Shown here in pieces: positions 1-13,783 of a stretch of 64,000 bases of DNA (positions are counted from its first letter, which is position 1; every line of letters starts with the position of its first letter). The DNA is from Azadirachta indica. Lineage: Eukaryota; Streptophyta; Magnoliopsida; Sapindales; Meliaceae. The DNA lies in NCBI GenBank assembly GCA_022749755.1, contig CM040445.1, forward strand, positions 3,679,182 to 3,743,181. The letters run 5' to 3'. Under the pieces are notes generated by a model. It ran no database searches. It was not told the origin of the DNA and saw nothing but the letters and a program-made list of their open reading frames with translations. The position numbers were made by a program, and so were the translations under genes.

Positions 1-3000
1 CCTTCAATTAAATTTCTTAATTAATAAATCCTTAATCGTTAATATTATGCCATGTTATTTATTTTTTAATTTAATCTTAATATTCAGAAATTAAACCAAA
101 AAAAAAAAAATGGGTCTCAACTCAAAGTTTAAGAAGAAAATTAGAATTAATAATTATGCGATTAATTTCTGTATGATTCCACGTGAAATCAACCTAATCA
201 CATGCCAAATTGTACTTTTTATTTGGGTATCTGGAGATGCTAACTACACGAATTTTGATAGATTTACTCTGCAAATTTGCTTAATTTAAGTTATCAAAAC
301 CATTTAAAGCTTTGATATCTTCTTTGCGAGCTGGGGAGTTGAGAAATTAATTGGTTTAGGTTTTTTCATTGGATGACAACACCAGTTAATCTCAAGATCA
401 ATTTTTTTTATTATTAAATTATATCCTAATCTATTCTGTAGTGAGAAATAATGCTGATGGATGCCAGTTATTTATGCGATTTCTTTATTATCAAAGAAAC
501 CCTAGAAGATTTAGAAGCATAAAAAATAACCTCAAGTGAGGTAGATTCTTTATGGTATTGTCCGATCGATCAATTAATTATGTCAATAAATTTAAAACCG
601 TAGTAAATATATTATCAATTTAACAATATATAATATTATATAATTGAATGGTGGCATGACAATATTATACAAACAATCTCATCTGAAACTTGCTTTAAAA
701 AAATCATAAAAATTATTTTGTTATAAGAGCTATACTATAGTGGATAAGGCATCTATGTATGATATAATTTTTTTTTTTTTGGTTTTTTCGTTATAACCTT
801 AACTTCCATTAAAATTTTCAAATATAATTCATAGGGTAAAAATTATAATAAAAAAGTTTTAAAATATATGGTGCCCTAATTTGAAATTGCATATATTAAA
901 AAGGGATATACTTTTTTTTTTTTTCTGTTTTCCATGGACGAAAACAGAATTTGAGTGGCTAATTCCTAGGAGGCATAATGCAATGAGTGTGTGATTGTTT
1001 GAATGCATGTGAAAGAGTTAGGTATTTAATGTATTAATATTATAGCATTAGCCTCCCAAATCATGGTGCGTTTTCTTTGGTACAAAATATGAAACAAAAG
1101 TGGGCACTCCATATATAAATTAATTGATTAACTATTAAATCGAAGATCTTAACTTATTTAGTACATAAATGTACAACATCACACATATAATATAATATAA
1201 TATAATATAATATAATAACTAATTTCCTATTGTATGTATTGTGCTTGATTTCAATTATCAAAGTAAAGATTCGTGGGCATCATTGATTATTGAACTCCTC
1301 TTCCTTTTCATGGGTGGGGACATTTTGACAACATTTTTCATGTCCCATTAATGAATAATGAATTAACATTTCTAATTGATATATATATATATATATATCC
1401 TCACCAAACAACATTTTGAGTAGTTTTATGTTTTATTTTTTAATAAATGGTTTTGTTTTCTTCAACTTTATGTACCTAAATTACTTGACACAAACCCTAA
1501 ATTGAGATTACGATATGTTGTGTATTTGGTGCTTCACTTCTTAAAAAATTTGAGAGAATTAAACACAATTCTCAATTTTGTCATTTTATTTCTCTTAGGG
1601 CAACAAGTTGGTGCAAATAGGAGATAAAAAATTAGGAGAATGTTTTGTGTTAGTTAAATGAGTCTATGATAAAGGTCTATGAAATTGTGCTACTATTGAA
1701 TGTGGTTCGACTACAAAAATCGGGTTGCTAAGATTTTCAACAATGGCATATCGAATTTTGTATAGGATTGTTACAAAAAATAATTATGTTGGTTACTCTA
1801 TTATTTAAAATTTTAATTATTGAAATAGTGTTCTCATAAATAGTTGATTTTTTTTTTTTTGTAAGAGTTAGTTGGTTTATGTGTTAAAATTTTTGAAATA
1901 GAATAAAAGATTTACGAATTGAATGTGATTCATATTAAAAAGAAAAATAAAGTTTAATTTAAAATTATGTACTGTTAAAATATCGTTCATATAAATCAAC
2001 CTTTTTTTAAACAAAAAAAAAATTGTTTTGTTTGAAAGGAATACTATACTTTCTTAAATCATTTTTAACTTTTCTTTTTTGTAAATATAAAAATAATTTA
2101 TTATAGTATCCTACTATTGATATGATTTCATTTGATGATTAGTGATTACCACCTGATTTTGAATTTAAAAATAAAAAAAGATGAAATAGTATTCAAAAAA
2201 GTATAATCTTTTTTATTAAAAAAAATTAAAATGAAAAACTTTAGAATAAAAAATGGTTGAGTTGAGGCTAAAAGTTAGAATAGTTGAATAGATATTGATC
2301 TTTCCAAGGATTCTCTGAGCATCTGTTGTCAACTAAATATAAGGTGTGTGATATATTTTTCTACTACCAATGGGAGCATGAACTGAACGGTAGAGCCTTT
2401 ACTACGCCAAAAAGCATCTCCATTTCAAATCTGCTTTTGGAAGCAGAAGTTGCACCAGCTCGTGCAGCCTTTATCATTTTAACTTTTTCTATTGATTATC
2501 TTTTGCAGCACCTTGATTTAAAAGAACAAAACAGACTGATTTGGCCCTCACAATATGTTAATTCTTAATGAACGTAATTTATATTTATATTTGTTTGTCT
2601 TTTTGTTTTTGTAGTAGTAGGTATAATTACCTGTGTGTGTGCCTGAATCTCGACGATCATTTCTTGCTTTTCAATTGGTTCATCGACTGTTATGATATGT
2701 TTGTCGATTTCGAAATTGGGTCTAATAGACAAAGAAAATATTAATATTAGATAAGGCTAAGGCAGTGTGGTCCATTTTTGATATGACATGCTCTACAAGA
2801 AGGATAATTTTGTAGAGCCTTGCCTTTAATAATTTGAAGCATTGGTCAATTCAACTTTACAAGCCGCTTACTAGGCAGCAGAAGCAGATATGATATGCTT
2901 GATAAATAATAAATGTGAAGACGCTGGAATAAATGGACGAAAAGATCTGTAAAACAGATATATGAGCTAAATGAAAGAAGAAAAGCAAATAAATTGCTTC

Positions 3001-3146
3001 ATTGCTACTTCAAAACCATTAGTCTCCCACTGGATTTACAGAAAGAAAAAAACAATTCAACAAATGTTCTAAAGCATCCTATAAAGGAAAGGAAAGGAAA
3101 GGAAAGGAAAGGCACTATCTGTTACTGCTATAGCGTGTAATAAGAT

Positions 3147-3177
<31 letters not shown>

Positions 3178-3285
3178 CAACCGTGATATTCAATGTGTTC
3201 CCACAAAGAGCTCTTAGAAACTTTTGAGAGAAGCCATACATGATAAGAGAAGATCATCTTACAACATAACTGTGTGCTGCTTGAA
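1..3285. other. AT-rich intergenic region
   Basis: No convincing gene is seen. The stretch is dominated by A/T runs, a TATAA pentamer repeat near 1188-1218 and a TA run near 1380-1398. A short open frame at 2326-2568 has no start context, no splice partner and no recognisable domain. A perfect 9-bp stem (GCTCTACAA / TTGTAGAGC) with a loop of about 12 bases lies near 2791-2818. The last few hundred bases probably include the 3' UTR of the NAT6-like gene. Confidence 0.6.
3085..3177. repeat. AAAGG pentamer repeat and GA microsatellite
   Basis: About five copies of a GGAAA pentamer lie near 3085-3112, and an uninterrupted GA dinucleotide run at 3152-3177. Both are just downstream of the NAT6-like stop codon, on its 3' side, and may fall in its 3' UTR. 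They are probably length-polymorphic. Confidence 0.85.
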
Positions 3286-6200
3286 TCACACAGATGGGAA
3301 GTATTTGTTTAAATTGAAGGGCAGGGAGTAAAATTCTTCACTCCTTGTATCACCCTTGAAGGATTTGAACTTATCCCACCAATGTTTACCTCTGTCTTTC
3401 CTGATGGCACCATCCTTTTTATGCAGTGTGTTGTCCAGGAAAAATGCTAAGCAACCAGCAACAAATGGTTCTGACGAGAAAGGAACATTTATAATGTCGT
3501 TGAACTGCAAATTAAGAGCATGACAATTTCATCAACAAAGCACAAACCAATAATGACATGATTTGACACAAAGTTTGCTTAAGAAAAAGAGAGATCAAGG
3601 GCTTGATAGTTATTATTCATACCCATCTTGCACCGGTGTGAACTGGACCATAACCATTAATGGCAGTGTACTCATTGAAATATTGAGGCACAGACAAACC
3701 CATGAAGACAGAGAAACCTAATATGAACTTTGTACGAAAGCTGTTGAGGTTACAGAACTGAAGAAAGCTAAGACCACCAGCACCTGCACATGCATAAGGA
3801 AACTTAATTTATTGTTTAACTGAAACTGATAACAATAGTTCAGAGGTCCAGAAATCTGCGTGTTAAACAGATAATATCATACATACCCACATAGGCAAAG
3901 AAAAGGCAATATAAAGCAGCAATAATGGGTGCTGGAATTGAAGCAAAGACTGCTCCAAATTTCCCTGCAGAATAATGGTAAATTATGATAATAAGAACAC
4001 TATGCTTGAAAAGGAAGACCGATAAAATATTCTTCCACAAATAATTTTCAAAAATCAACTTGCCAAGAACAGAGAAGAATATCATGAATCCAGCAGAAAT
4101 TTGCACAACCCTTCGGCTACCAACTCTTGTCAAGGCCAAAAGACCGGCATTCTCTCTGTATAGAAACAACTTTTGTTAAGATAAAATTTCTGTTTTTAAT
4201 TCATCAATATGGAATGCTCATGCAAGGACACAGATAGGTAGGCCAGAAAAGAGTCTTACACAGATACTGATGTTCCATTCACAGTTCCAAATAACCCAGA
4301 AAGTAAGATGCCAACTCCCTGAAGGAGAAACAAAAATTATTAGTTCTATATGCTGTCATTTTTATTTATCTGAAACTCCAAGTCACCAACTTTGCAAGGT
4401 GGTAATCATCCTTGAAAGAAGTCACATGCACCTATATGTATGCATGCATTGTGCAGCCAGGGACTGCAGGAAGCAAGAGCCATTGTTGACATGATTTCAG
4501 TCACAGTTAGTTGACATCAAAATTTATAATTTCAATCTCGATTGTTTACCACTAATAAATTTACTGAATTGAGGTTGTTTCCACCCGGCAGTTAGAATGA
4601 CAACTAAATTTTCCTTTCAATGATTTTTGGACTGAGAATGACACTTACGTAGGGATGTGCAAGATTTTATTTGGTAACATATCACTGCAAATGAGAAAGA
4701 TAAAAGAAAAAAGGTGTTTATGGAGCAATGTCTTGCCTTCTTTTGATTTAAAGGCAATAGTCAGATACAAAAGAATTTAAGGGAAAAATTCTATAGTGTA
4801 CAAATGTCCTACAACACGAGGATTCATCACAAATCATGATAGATATAGTACTTTGCATTGACAAGTGTCATTGAAATAAGAAGAGATAAGCCTTGCTATA
4901 TTACCTGCCAACCCACACCACGGCTGAGAACAGAAGGTGGCATTGGAGTTGCACTTGCATACCTCGCTACCGAGATAAAAGCACCAGTTGACTGTTTGAT
5001 GTAAATGAGAATGCAATAAGCTTCAAGAAATAATATAATACAAAAATCAAGTATTTCAAGAAAATATATCAAGCAGGGCACATAAATGCATGTTTTAACT
5101 GCAACACAGACAATTAAATGGAAACTAATTGTCAAAATCAATCGGGTCTGAAATTTTGAAAATCAATCGGGTCTGAAATTTTGGAAATCATAGATTGAAT
5201 GAAATCCAATAACAATGAGGTCCTTAGTCTAGAAGAACAAAAAAAAAAAGAGGGAAAAGAGAAAAAAAGAACAAAAGAAAACAAACCTCAACAAGAGCAA
5301 CAAAGGAGGCCATCATCATGGCAAATGCTTCACCAGCGTCAAATGCAGGTGCCCCCCACTGGAAGGGCCATGGGACTCTTATCCTACAAAATCACAAAGT
5401 ACATGGTAAGGAACCATTGAGGGCATACAGAAATACTAGGCCATGTTCAAAATCACAAGTCACATTCTGTTGAAGCACACAAAAGGCTATAATTAATCTT
5501 GTTTCAAAACTACTAATTAAATCCTAGATAGTGTCTTCAGGATAGAACAATCAACAGTTCACAGTTCGCAAGGAGGAAAGGAACTTAATGCATCTCCATC
5601 TTTCTCCAATTTGAGCAGAATTAGACAATTCAAGCAAATCATCTAAGCAGAATATTTTCAAATAGACCATTTAACTCTAGCATGGCCAACTCATCTTGAG
5701 AGATTGATGAACCCAGCTTCTGATTAAATTGCAAAAATGTAAATACATAAAATACTTACATCTGTTTAACTATATAAAACAATTACGACTTGGTTATATT
5801 TGTTCAATCACAAACTAGTTGAGTCCACTCTCTAACATCTTTTTCCTCACCTGGATACACAGTAGTTTGCAATATATATGACATAGTGGCATGAGTCGTG
5901 GTTCTTACCGAAGTTAACAAAGGTTTGATAAAATCATTTGATAACATATTTCCATAAAATCATTTTATGGAAATAACAGCCAATTACAAAGTGAAAGAGC
6001 TTATTCTTGGGATTGACCAATCATCACATACATAAGAAACTGCTTTAGAGATACAGCACAAACTTACCAGGGAGCAGAATCTATAAGTCCAGCACGATCA
6101 GTTCGACAACTTGCTTGTGTCTTAGGCGCAGCATCATTATAGGCCCCTCCCACGGTAAGTAGGTGGGCATATATCCACACAATCACCACGGAGAATATGA

Positions 6201-8571
6201 CAGCAAAACGATCAAAGACATTTTTTCCACGGTGTATAACGTGAGGCATATACTGCAAAACAAGGAGTAACAATTAGCAATCTTCAGGAAAAGTCATAGC
6301 AAAGCACAACAGATTATAATATGTAAGATAATTAGAATAGTGAATGGAACTTGCTTGAAACAGATCAGGAGTCATACTTGTGAAATAAATACTAGAATGA
6401 TAAGTTCAGGCAGTCCAATCTCGACACATTTGGCAACCTACAAAGAAAATGTAAGAGTAAGTAGTCATTGGTGGTAAGATGATGTTGTGTGTCTGTACAT
6501 GATTGATTTGCATCTTTGCCTGTGAAAATCAGGGAATAGAAGACTTACCCCAGGAAAACCAAATTCATACAGTCCAAAACCAACTAAAGAAACCAAAGGA
6601 ACAGCTGAGAGTGGACTTAGAAACCTGAAAATTAGGAAATTAATTACCATCACTTTTGAAGTTTTGAAAGAAAAAAATCACAACAGAATAATTAATCTGC
6701 CATTTTGACACAGACATTATCAGACTCAGAAATGTGTCATTACAAAACTACAAAGCAGCGGAGCTACAACAAAAAGTATTCTGGATTGCAGAAGCAGTCA
6801 ACTCTCAACACAAAATAAAAATCACATCGAATATATTAAAATTAATCCGTGATATCCAGTATATAGCCATAATGAGTGTTCTAAAGAAAAATCAAAGGGA
6901 CTGTACCAGCTAACTGCAGATATCTGCTTGGGGAATAAATGATTTTAGTTGTCAATGCTCTGTTTTAAAAGTACTAGTACCATAATGGGTTCTAGGCTGA
7001 CCTTGTGACATTACGCCAAAGCCCACTGAAGCCTAGAACAATCTGAAGAGTTGAAGCAACAATGAGAGAACCCTGAATTGCCCGCATTGTTCTTTTAAAT
7101 TTCTGAATAGGCATCAAAACAGGATAACATAGTTACAACCCAAATGGAACAAGCATTGATGAGAGTAATGTGGTGTTTGAATGTGCAGTCATCTTCCAAT
7201 TATTTATCTTTCTAGTTTTCTGTTTGTTTATATTTTCTATGAACTAACTTTAAGAAACTCTGTTATAATTACTATTTTTGTGCAACATTATGTTCCTCCA
7301 GAAAGTTAATCAACAGGAAGCTGGAGGCAAACATTTCAATCGCAATATTATATACCATGCTGTATCTTGCTATATTTCATCTAGCTGTCAGCATTTATTA
7401 CCACTTTCACATGCAGTTTACCATTCTAAACAAACACCACTTGTTAAAATGACATATTGAGATTAAAAGACCTCAATTGGATCTGCAGTATCACTGAATC
7501 GACCAGCAAGGATTATTGAAATTGTGGTAGGAACAAAAGTGTAGGATCCTCCCATCACAGCAGGTAGTCGAGTACCAAATAATGATTGCAGCAATGTGTT
7601 CAAACCAGCAACAAAAAGCAGTGTCTGTATCACCTTGGCTTTTTCCTCCTACAAACCACAGCAAATGTGCAATAATCATAATATTCAACTAGAGATTATC
7701 TTCAAAAAGAATAAAATATTTAATCACAACCAAAGGGACTTGTTCAAATTATCTTCATCATTTTCTCTAAGGCCTTACATTTCCACCGCCCATCTGGGGG
7801 ACGAGAGAAGTTGGAATGAGAACTGTCGTGCCAAGCATAACAAGGTAATGTTGAAACCCGAGAAGAATAGCCTCAGCTGCATTAGAAATGCACCAAAAAT
7901 TCTTCAAACCAAGCTCAAGTCATTTAAAAGAGAAACAACATTTCAAACCCAAAATTCTCCAAAGAGACAGAGAGAGAGAGTAAATTAAGTTTAATTACTA
8001 ATTAACCACAATTACTAAGAGCGATACACAACATCAAACATCAAGTTCCCAATGCACAGAGGCACAAAATTAATCAGCAAATAAGTATTAAATTTTCTTT
8101 TTTGTGGGGAAAAAAGGTAATTAAACCTTAAATTATCTTTATGTTTTAAGATTAGAATCTTTAGTCAGTAGCCGTAGTGAAGGTTTATTTAGACAAAATA
8201 CCATAACACTTTAGCAAAAAGAGGTATCTACTCAAAAGAAGAGAAGACTCCGAAAGCTACTTTCAGCTAAAAATAATGCAGATAGAGCATATCCTAATGT
8301 CCAATTAAGAATCCCAAAACCTTACCAAGAATATACACAAACGGATCCAGATTAACAAACACTGGCCATAATAAATCCACCGCATATCTCAGAAACTCAC
8401 CATAAAGAATCTATAATCCAAGTATGAAGTAACCACAAAATTAAAAATAAAAAAATAAAAATACTCACGCCATGGTGGAGGACTAGTAATGCAATAAGAA
8501 ATGTTGGGTAGCTGATCCTTCGGTGGGTGTGGCTGCGGCTCTTCGGCTTTAGGCGCTGCACCTCCTGCCAT
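3286..8571 (-). CDS. NAT6: Nucleobase-ascorbate transporter, NAT6-like
   Basis: Complete gene with 14 coding exons on the minus strand: 8571-8469, 7876-7779, 7648-7472, 7102-7002, 6624-6549, 6437-6378, 6252-6068, 5383-5287, 4991-4905, 4318-4260, 4155-4064, 3964-3887, 3783-3623, 3504-3286. They sum to 1593 nt, or 530 aa, close to the roughly 530 aa of plant NAT6/NAT7. The ATG at 8571 opens with the family's typical MAGG N-terminus, followed by PKDQLPNISYCITSPPPW. The QH pair in the first membrane segment (GFQHYLVMLG) and the NAT signature ENAGLLALTRVG (exon 11) are present, with many hydrophobic segments between. The family is NCS2/NAT: proton-coupled uptake of xanthine, uric acid or uracil at the plasma membrane; plant substrates are only partly known. 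All introns are GT-AG except intron 11, which uses a GC donor (GCAAGT, at 4063). No break is seen. The 5' UTR was not resolved. Confidence 0.95.
5139..5184. repeat. Tandem duplication of a ~23-bp unit in NAT6 intron 8
   Basis: The phrase AATCAATCGGGTCTGAAATT occurs twice in direct tandem inside the intron between exons 9 and 8 of the transporter gene. It is a small local slippage duplication with no visible coding effect. Confidence 0.8.
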
Positions 8572-9330
8572 GATCTTGCTTTCTCTCTCTTTCTCTCTCT
8601 AAAACTAAAAAAATATGAAAAATGAACGAAAAAAAGATAAAATAAGAACCAGTTAAGCTATAAAAGCAGTATGAAAGCCAAATCTCAGTGAAACCCAGAT
8701 CATGAAGTTGAAGAAGCAAACTAAAACTGGGAAGAAAACAAATAAAACACAACCCACATGTATATAATCTGCTCACCACCGGCAGCACAAAGATGAAGAA
8801 GAGAATAATAATGGAAATGAAACTTTAGTGTGTGAAAGTATGAAAATGAAAGCGTAACTACTAGAAGAGTGAATGAAATTAAACTAATAATAATATTAGA
8901 GTTAATAATAATAATAGTAGACACACTAAAAATGAAATGATAAAAGAAAGTGTAGAGGGAAAGCACCTTTTTAAGTTTTAACAATCTTTCAAAGCAAAAT
9001 CAAGTGAAAGGAAAGAAAGAAAAGAGAGCTTCAAAAAGTCAAGAGCGATGATAAATCACAATACCCCACACACCAAAAATATGTTCCGCTTTAATGAATG
9101 AAGAGAAAGAAACAAAATGGAAGAGAGAAGAGAGAGAAAACATCCAACACTCTCTATGTACGTGTTTGTTTGTATAGCTGTTTTGTGGAGAGCAGAAATA
9201 ACACTGCTGGCTGGCTCTACATGAAATTTGAAGATATAAAAAAGGTGTGCGTGTCTATCTTCTCTCTCTCTCTGGTTTAAAAAATGTTTTCTTCTCTCTC
9301 CCTCTCTCTCTCTCTCTCTGTGCTAACTAT
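8572..9330 (-). promoter_or_regulatory. NAT6-like upstream region with GA/CT-rich tracts
   Basis: Immediately upstream of the ATG (minus strand) is a GA-rich tract (8572-8600), consistent with a 5' UTR. Further up, 9258-9320 holds CT dinucleotide runs, as is common around plant core promoters. I could not place a transcription start or tell whether there is a leader intron. Short open frames here have no domain content. Confidence 0.4.
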
Positions 9331-12300
9331 TATTTTTGTTATTAATTTACATTTGGGGTTTTTATCGTCCAAGTCTACTAGTTTTAAAATATTTTAGTAA
9401 CGATATAATTCCATCATTCGTATTAAATAGATCCAAATTCTTGCTAAAGTTACAATAATACCCTTGGATGTTAAGTATAAGCTGTACAAGTGAAAAATAA
9501 ATTAAAAATTGGTATTTATATGTTGTATTTTTAAAATAAAGAATATGTTTAGAATAAAGATACTATAATTTTAAAGTCACAGCTATTATGTGATAAAATA
9601 AAAAAATACTAAATACTAATTAAAATAATATGTGAATCTTAGTGAAGTTGATGTTTTTACCAAATGTTTTTTCAATTTTATTTTTAAAATTAAATAAAAA
9701 CTAACGAGACTAAATACCTTAAATACAAAGTACAATAATTTTAAATATATTATCATACTATTTATTTTGTCAAAATTCAATATCATGAGAGTAAAGATAT
9801 GTTTGGTATTAAGATGATGTGGTTTTATTATTATAAAATTAAAGTGTTAGTTGTTCAATAAAAACTAGTAAATATTTGATAAACTCTAGCTAGTTATTAA
9901 TAGTTAATGATATTTTTTATACTTAATTTTTAAAATAATTATAAATTAAGAGATATTTGTTTTAATGTTAACATTTTACTCCTTAAAAATATTGTGATAA
10001 GAAGATTTAAAAAAACGAATGTTTGGGACTAAATTGTTACATATGAGCAATATATATCCTTATTTATTATTTTATTAAATTGTTATTTAAACTTCCAGCA
10101 ATTCTCTACTTAGTACTAATAAAACTTTAATTTATAACAGTAGTAGATGTACGCTTCAAAAAAAAAAAAAAGAAAAAATCTTTTAATTTCACAGAGCACC
10201 TTAGAGCGCTGCGCTCCCAAGGGGTATCATTATTGATGATTGAAAAGACTTGTTTAAAATAAATGATCAAATTTTGTCTTTAAGTGAAAATATATGAAAG
10301 ATAGGGTCAGAAATGATAATTCCCTAGTTTACAAGCACACTAACAAACGTTTGCTTATGTGCGTTTTATTTTATTCATTAAAATATTGTATTGCATCAGT
10401 ATTTGTTTGTTTAATCATGAAAAAGAAGAAACGGAGTTTCCCTTCAGTCATACCGAGGACACGACGTCGTTTCTGTGGGTTACACAGACCAACACGTTTA
10501 TATAGGCGAAAACGACGGTGTTAACGTTAAAAAAAGTGGGAAAGCCATGTGAGTGAGTCCGCCTAGGTTGAATTATTAGGCTGCTGGGTAGTTTGGGAAT
10601 AAAGAAAAGTGATGATCACATGTGAGGCGTGCGAGAGAAATATTAAGGCATTGGGGTGCACAACGCCAATAGGAGATAAAAAAGGACAGCCGACAAATTC
10701 TCTTATCCCTCTTTTATCATTCAGATATGAGAGAACGTAAAAGCATATAGTATACATACGGTATAGCCTTGTTACTTCAGTTTCTCTTCCCCAATCTCTG
10801 ATTGCTGTCTCTTAGACTCACAACTGGCTAATTGCTCTGCCCATCAATTTCGCCATTCCTGCAACAGTTTTGTTTTTAATGTTTTCCGTTTTCGTTTTCT
10901 TTTTCTTTTTCTTTTTCTTTTTTTTTTTTTTTTTTTTTTTTCACTCAATGATATCAGCATTGATCACGGGCCGGCTGTCCACAGTAAGTAGCTGCCGAAG
11001 ATTGTTTTACTGCGAGAAAATAAAACACCTTGCATGCTTTTCCTTTTTTTGAGTAGCAAGGCATGGATAAAATATTCAAATTAATGCTAAAAATATGAAT
11101 AATTGTTTAAAATCTCTACTTTTATTAATATCTAGAAAATTTTAGATAAAATCAATTTTTAAGGACATTATTTAATAAGTATGTATCACATGTTTTTATT
11201 TTTCTATTATTATACATATAATAATTCCATTGAATACATATATATGTGTATCTTACCTAATATTCTTTTTGATTGAAAATGAGTTAAAATTGTCTTGATA
11301 TAAAAATATTTATATCAATCAAAGGAACATTTTCAACCATAATTTTTTGGCGGATTAAATATTACATGTCAAATTTATTAAATAAGATTAACGAATTAAT
11401 AAATCTAATGAGATATTATAATAAATTTAGGATTTAATATTAAGATTAGCAATGAATTTAATCTATTGTTATAGTAATAATACTGGTAGTTGTTTATTTA
11501 TTTTATTTATTTATTTTAAAACTAGTGATGATAGTTATTTGATTAGGAGAGAGTAAACGTGATGTTGGTTAATAGGCTAGAGGGTGGAGTAAATGAGTTG
11601 AATACAACTAGCAGTAATAGTACTGGTACTACTTTATTGGTGAGTCGTGAATACACGACAAGGGAATAAGAAAAAGGTCGGTGAGTATCGTAGCATGAAA
11701 AGAAACGTGAGGGGCGAAATTCCAAGAGCAAAAAGCAAGAGCGTCTTCCCAGTTTTTGCGTGTAGGTGTAGGTGTGGTATGTTGAATATTTTGAACGTTG
11801 AGATTGGACTAATTAACCAACGATTACTACTGATTCAAAATGCTATTAGCTCGAATAGCTCCCCGATTATGACTTGCGAAGAGTTGCGAGCGCACGTGCG
11901 GTGACTTTGGTGATCCATTATTGTTTTAATTAATACCGATATACTGTTACATTAATGATTGATTTTTTTTAAATGTACATTATTTTTTTCATTGTATCAC
12001 TACTAATATTATATTAAAAATTTATTAAAATTTTAAATTAAATCACATACAAAAATGTATCAAGATTCTGAATTAAATTACATATAATATTATTCAAAAT
12101 TTTTCACTCAATATGGATGATATCTTATTCTCATATGTAAAAAAAATTTATCTACACTTTAATATAATAAATCTTATTTTTATCATAAATATTATTTCTC
12201 ATGTTCATTTGGTGAAAAATTACCCAACTGACTTTGACCACCAGAGTTCGAAGCCTCTAGCTACTTAAATAAACCCGAGTAGCTTTATAGTATACAATTG

Positions 12301-13244
12301 GTTACCAATGAAGTTTCAAGCTTTTTTTAATTTAAAATATTATTTTTAATACTATTTGACATTGCATGCATTTTTACTTTTCTTTTTTTTTAATATTTTG
12401 TATTTAAAGATGTAAATATTACCATCCACCGTTTCTGGACATTAAACAAACAAATTTCTTATGTTCAAATCTTGCTATAAACAAAATTCTCCACCTATAA
12501 TTATGGTAAATACCCCGTAAATACAAGACTATATATTATACCATATTGAATATCACCTAAGTGTGCCCCTATTTATTTTTAGTATTTTCACTTCAAAAAA
12601 TAAACTGTATTTTAATAAGTGTACTTTACAATAAAAGGAAAAAATTTAAAAAAAATGTTATTGTTTTGTTAAATAATTTTATTATAATTATCATACTTTA
12701 GATTTTTGTCAATCCTATTATAATGTAATGGATTGGATTGATCAAACCTAAGACTTTATATATATTTTCCATCACTCGTAAAGTAAGAAATAGAAAGTGG
12801 TTGAATGGATGAGACAAAAAATGGAATAAGACTGCACTAATTAAAGTTGAACCAATGTAGTAATTACTAATTAGGATAAGCAGATCTTGGCAATCAAAAC
12901 TTAACATCAAAGGCAAACACGTTTGTTGTCTTATCTTGGTTGATTAATTTGTAAGATATTATTATACATTACATATCACACATATAATTATACTAGTACT
13001 AATGTTAATGTTAATGTTAATTAATTCATTTAATTGAACAAGAATATATAATATTTTAACATCTACATTTACAGCACATCATGTAATGACAATTGACAAA
13101 GGTTTTGTTTCTGCGTTGCATTTAAACTATAATATCTCATTTAAAATGACTGACTTTGTAAGACTTGTGTATGCTTCTGTTTCTGCTTTGATTATAATTT
13201 ATAACTGGTCTTGCACAGTTTTGAAGACACAAACTCTTGTCGTA

Positions 13245-13266
13245 CTATATATATATATATATATAT
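13245..13266. repeat. TA microsatellite
   Basis: An uninterrupted run of about eleven TA dinucleotides in intergenic DNA. Confidence 0.85.
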
Positions 13267-13721
13267 GCATATCTATATAAAATTAATGCCAATACACTGT
13301 ATTTCGTTAGATTGTGGAGAATAAAGATAGATTTTTATATAAAAAAAAAGGATAAAAATGCATTTTTTTTTTCATATATTTAAGATAGACACATTTTATT
13401 TTAAGTGGACATCTTAATTGAATCTGGTACATATTGAAATAGTATCGAGCAAATATTTTACCTAATAATATATTTTATAATAATAAAAAAGTAAAAATTT
13501 TAGCATTTAAATCCTAATAGTAAAATAAGTCAAGTTGAATTATAATTAAAAAGATAATCAATTAATTTTGTCACAAGCAAAAGAAAGATAGATGATATAC
13601 AAATTATTTATATATAATGATCACAAAATCACAATTTAAAGCGTATACCTAACGTTATTCTCTTTGTAATCCGGGGTGGGGTTCCTGCACCCACATGATT
13701 GTTTCAATTATTTCATATTGA

Positions 13722-13782
<61 letters not shown>

Positions 13783-13783
13783 G
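13722..13783. repeat. AAT trinucleotide microsatellite, about 20 copies
   Basis: A perfect AAT/ATA trinucleotide run of about 60 bp, the longest simple repeat in the window. The polyisoleucine frame it produces on the minus strand is an artefact. Confidence 0.95.

Noticed and set aside
2791..2818. Hairpin as a possible microRNA precursor
   Set aside because: A 9-bp stem with a loop of about 12 bases is far too short for a plant pre-miRNA.
4058..4060. GT donor for NAT6 exon 11
   Set aside because: It would shift the frame into exon 12; the GC donor at 4063 keeps the conserved protein.
10870..11052. Open frame rich in Phe
   Set aside because: It is made by a long T run; apart from the short stretch noted as a finding there is no coding signal.
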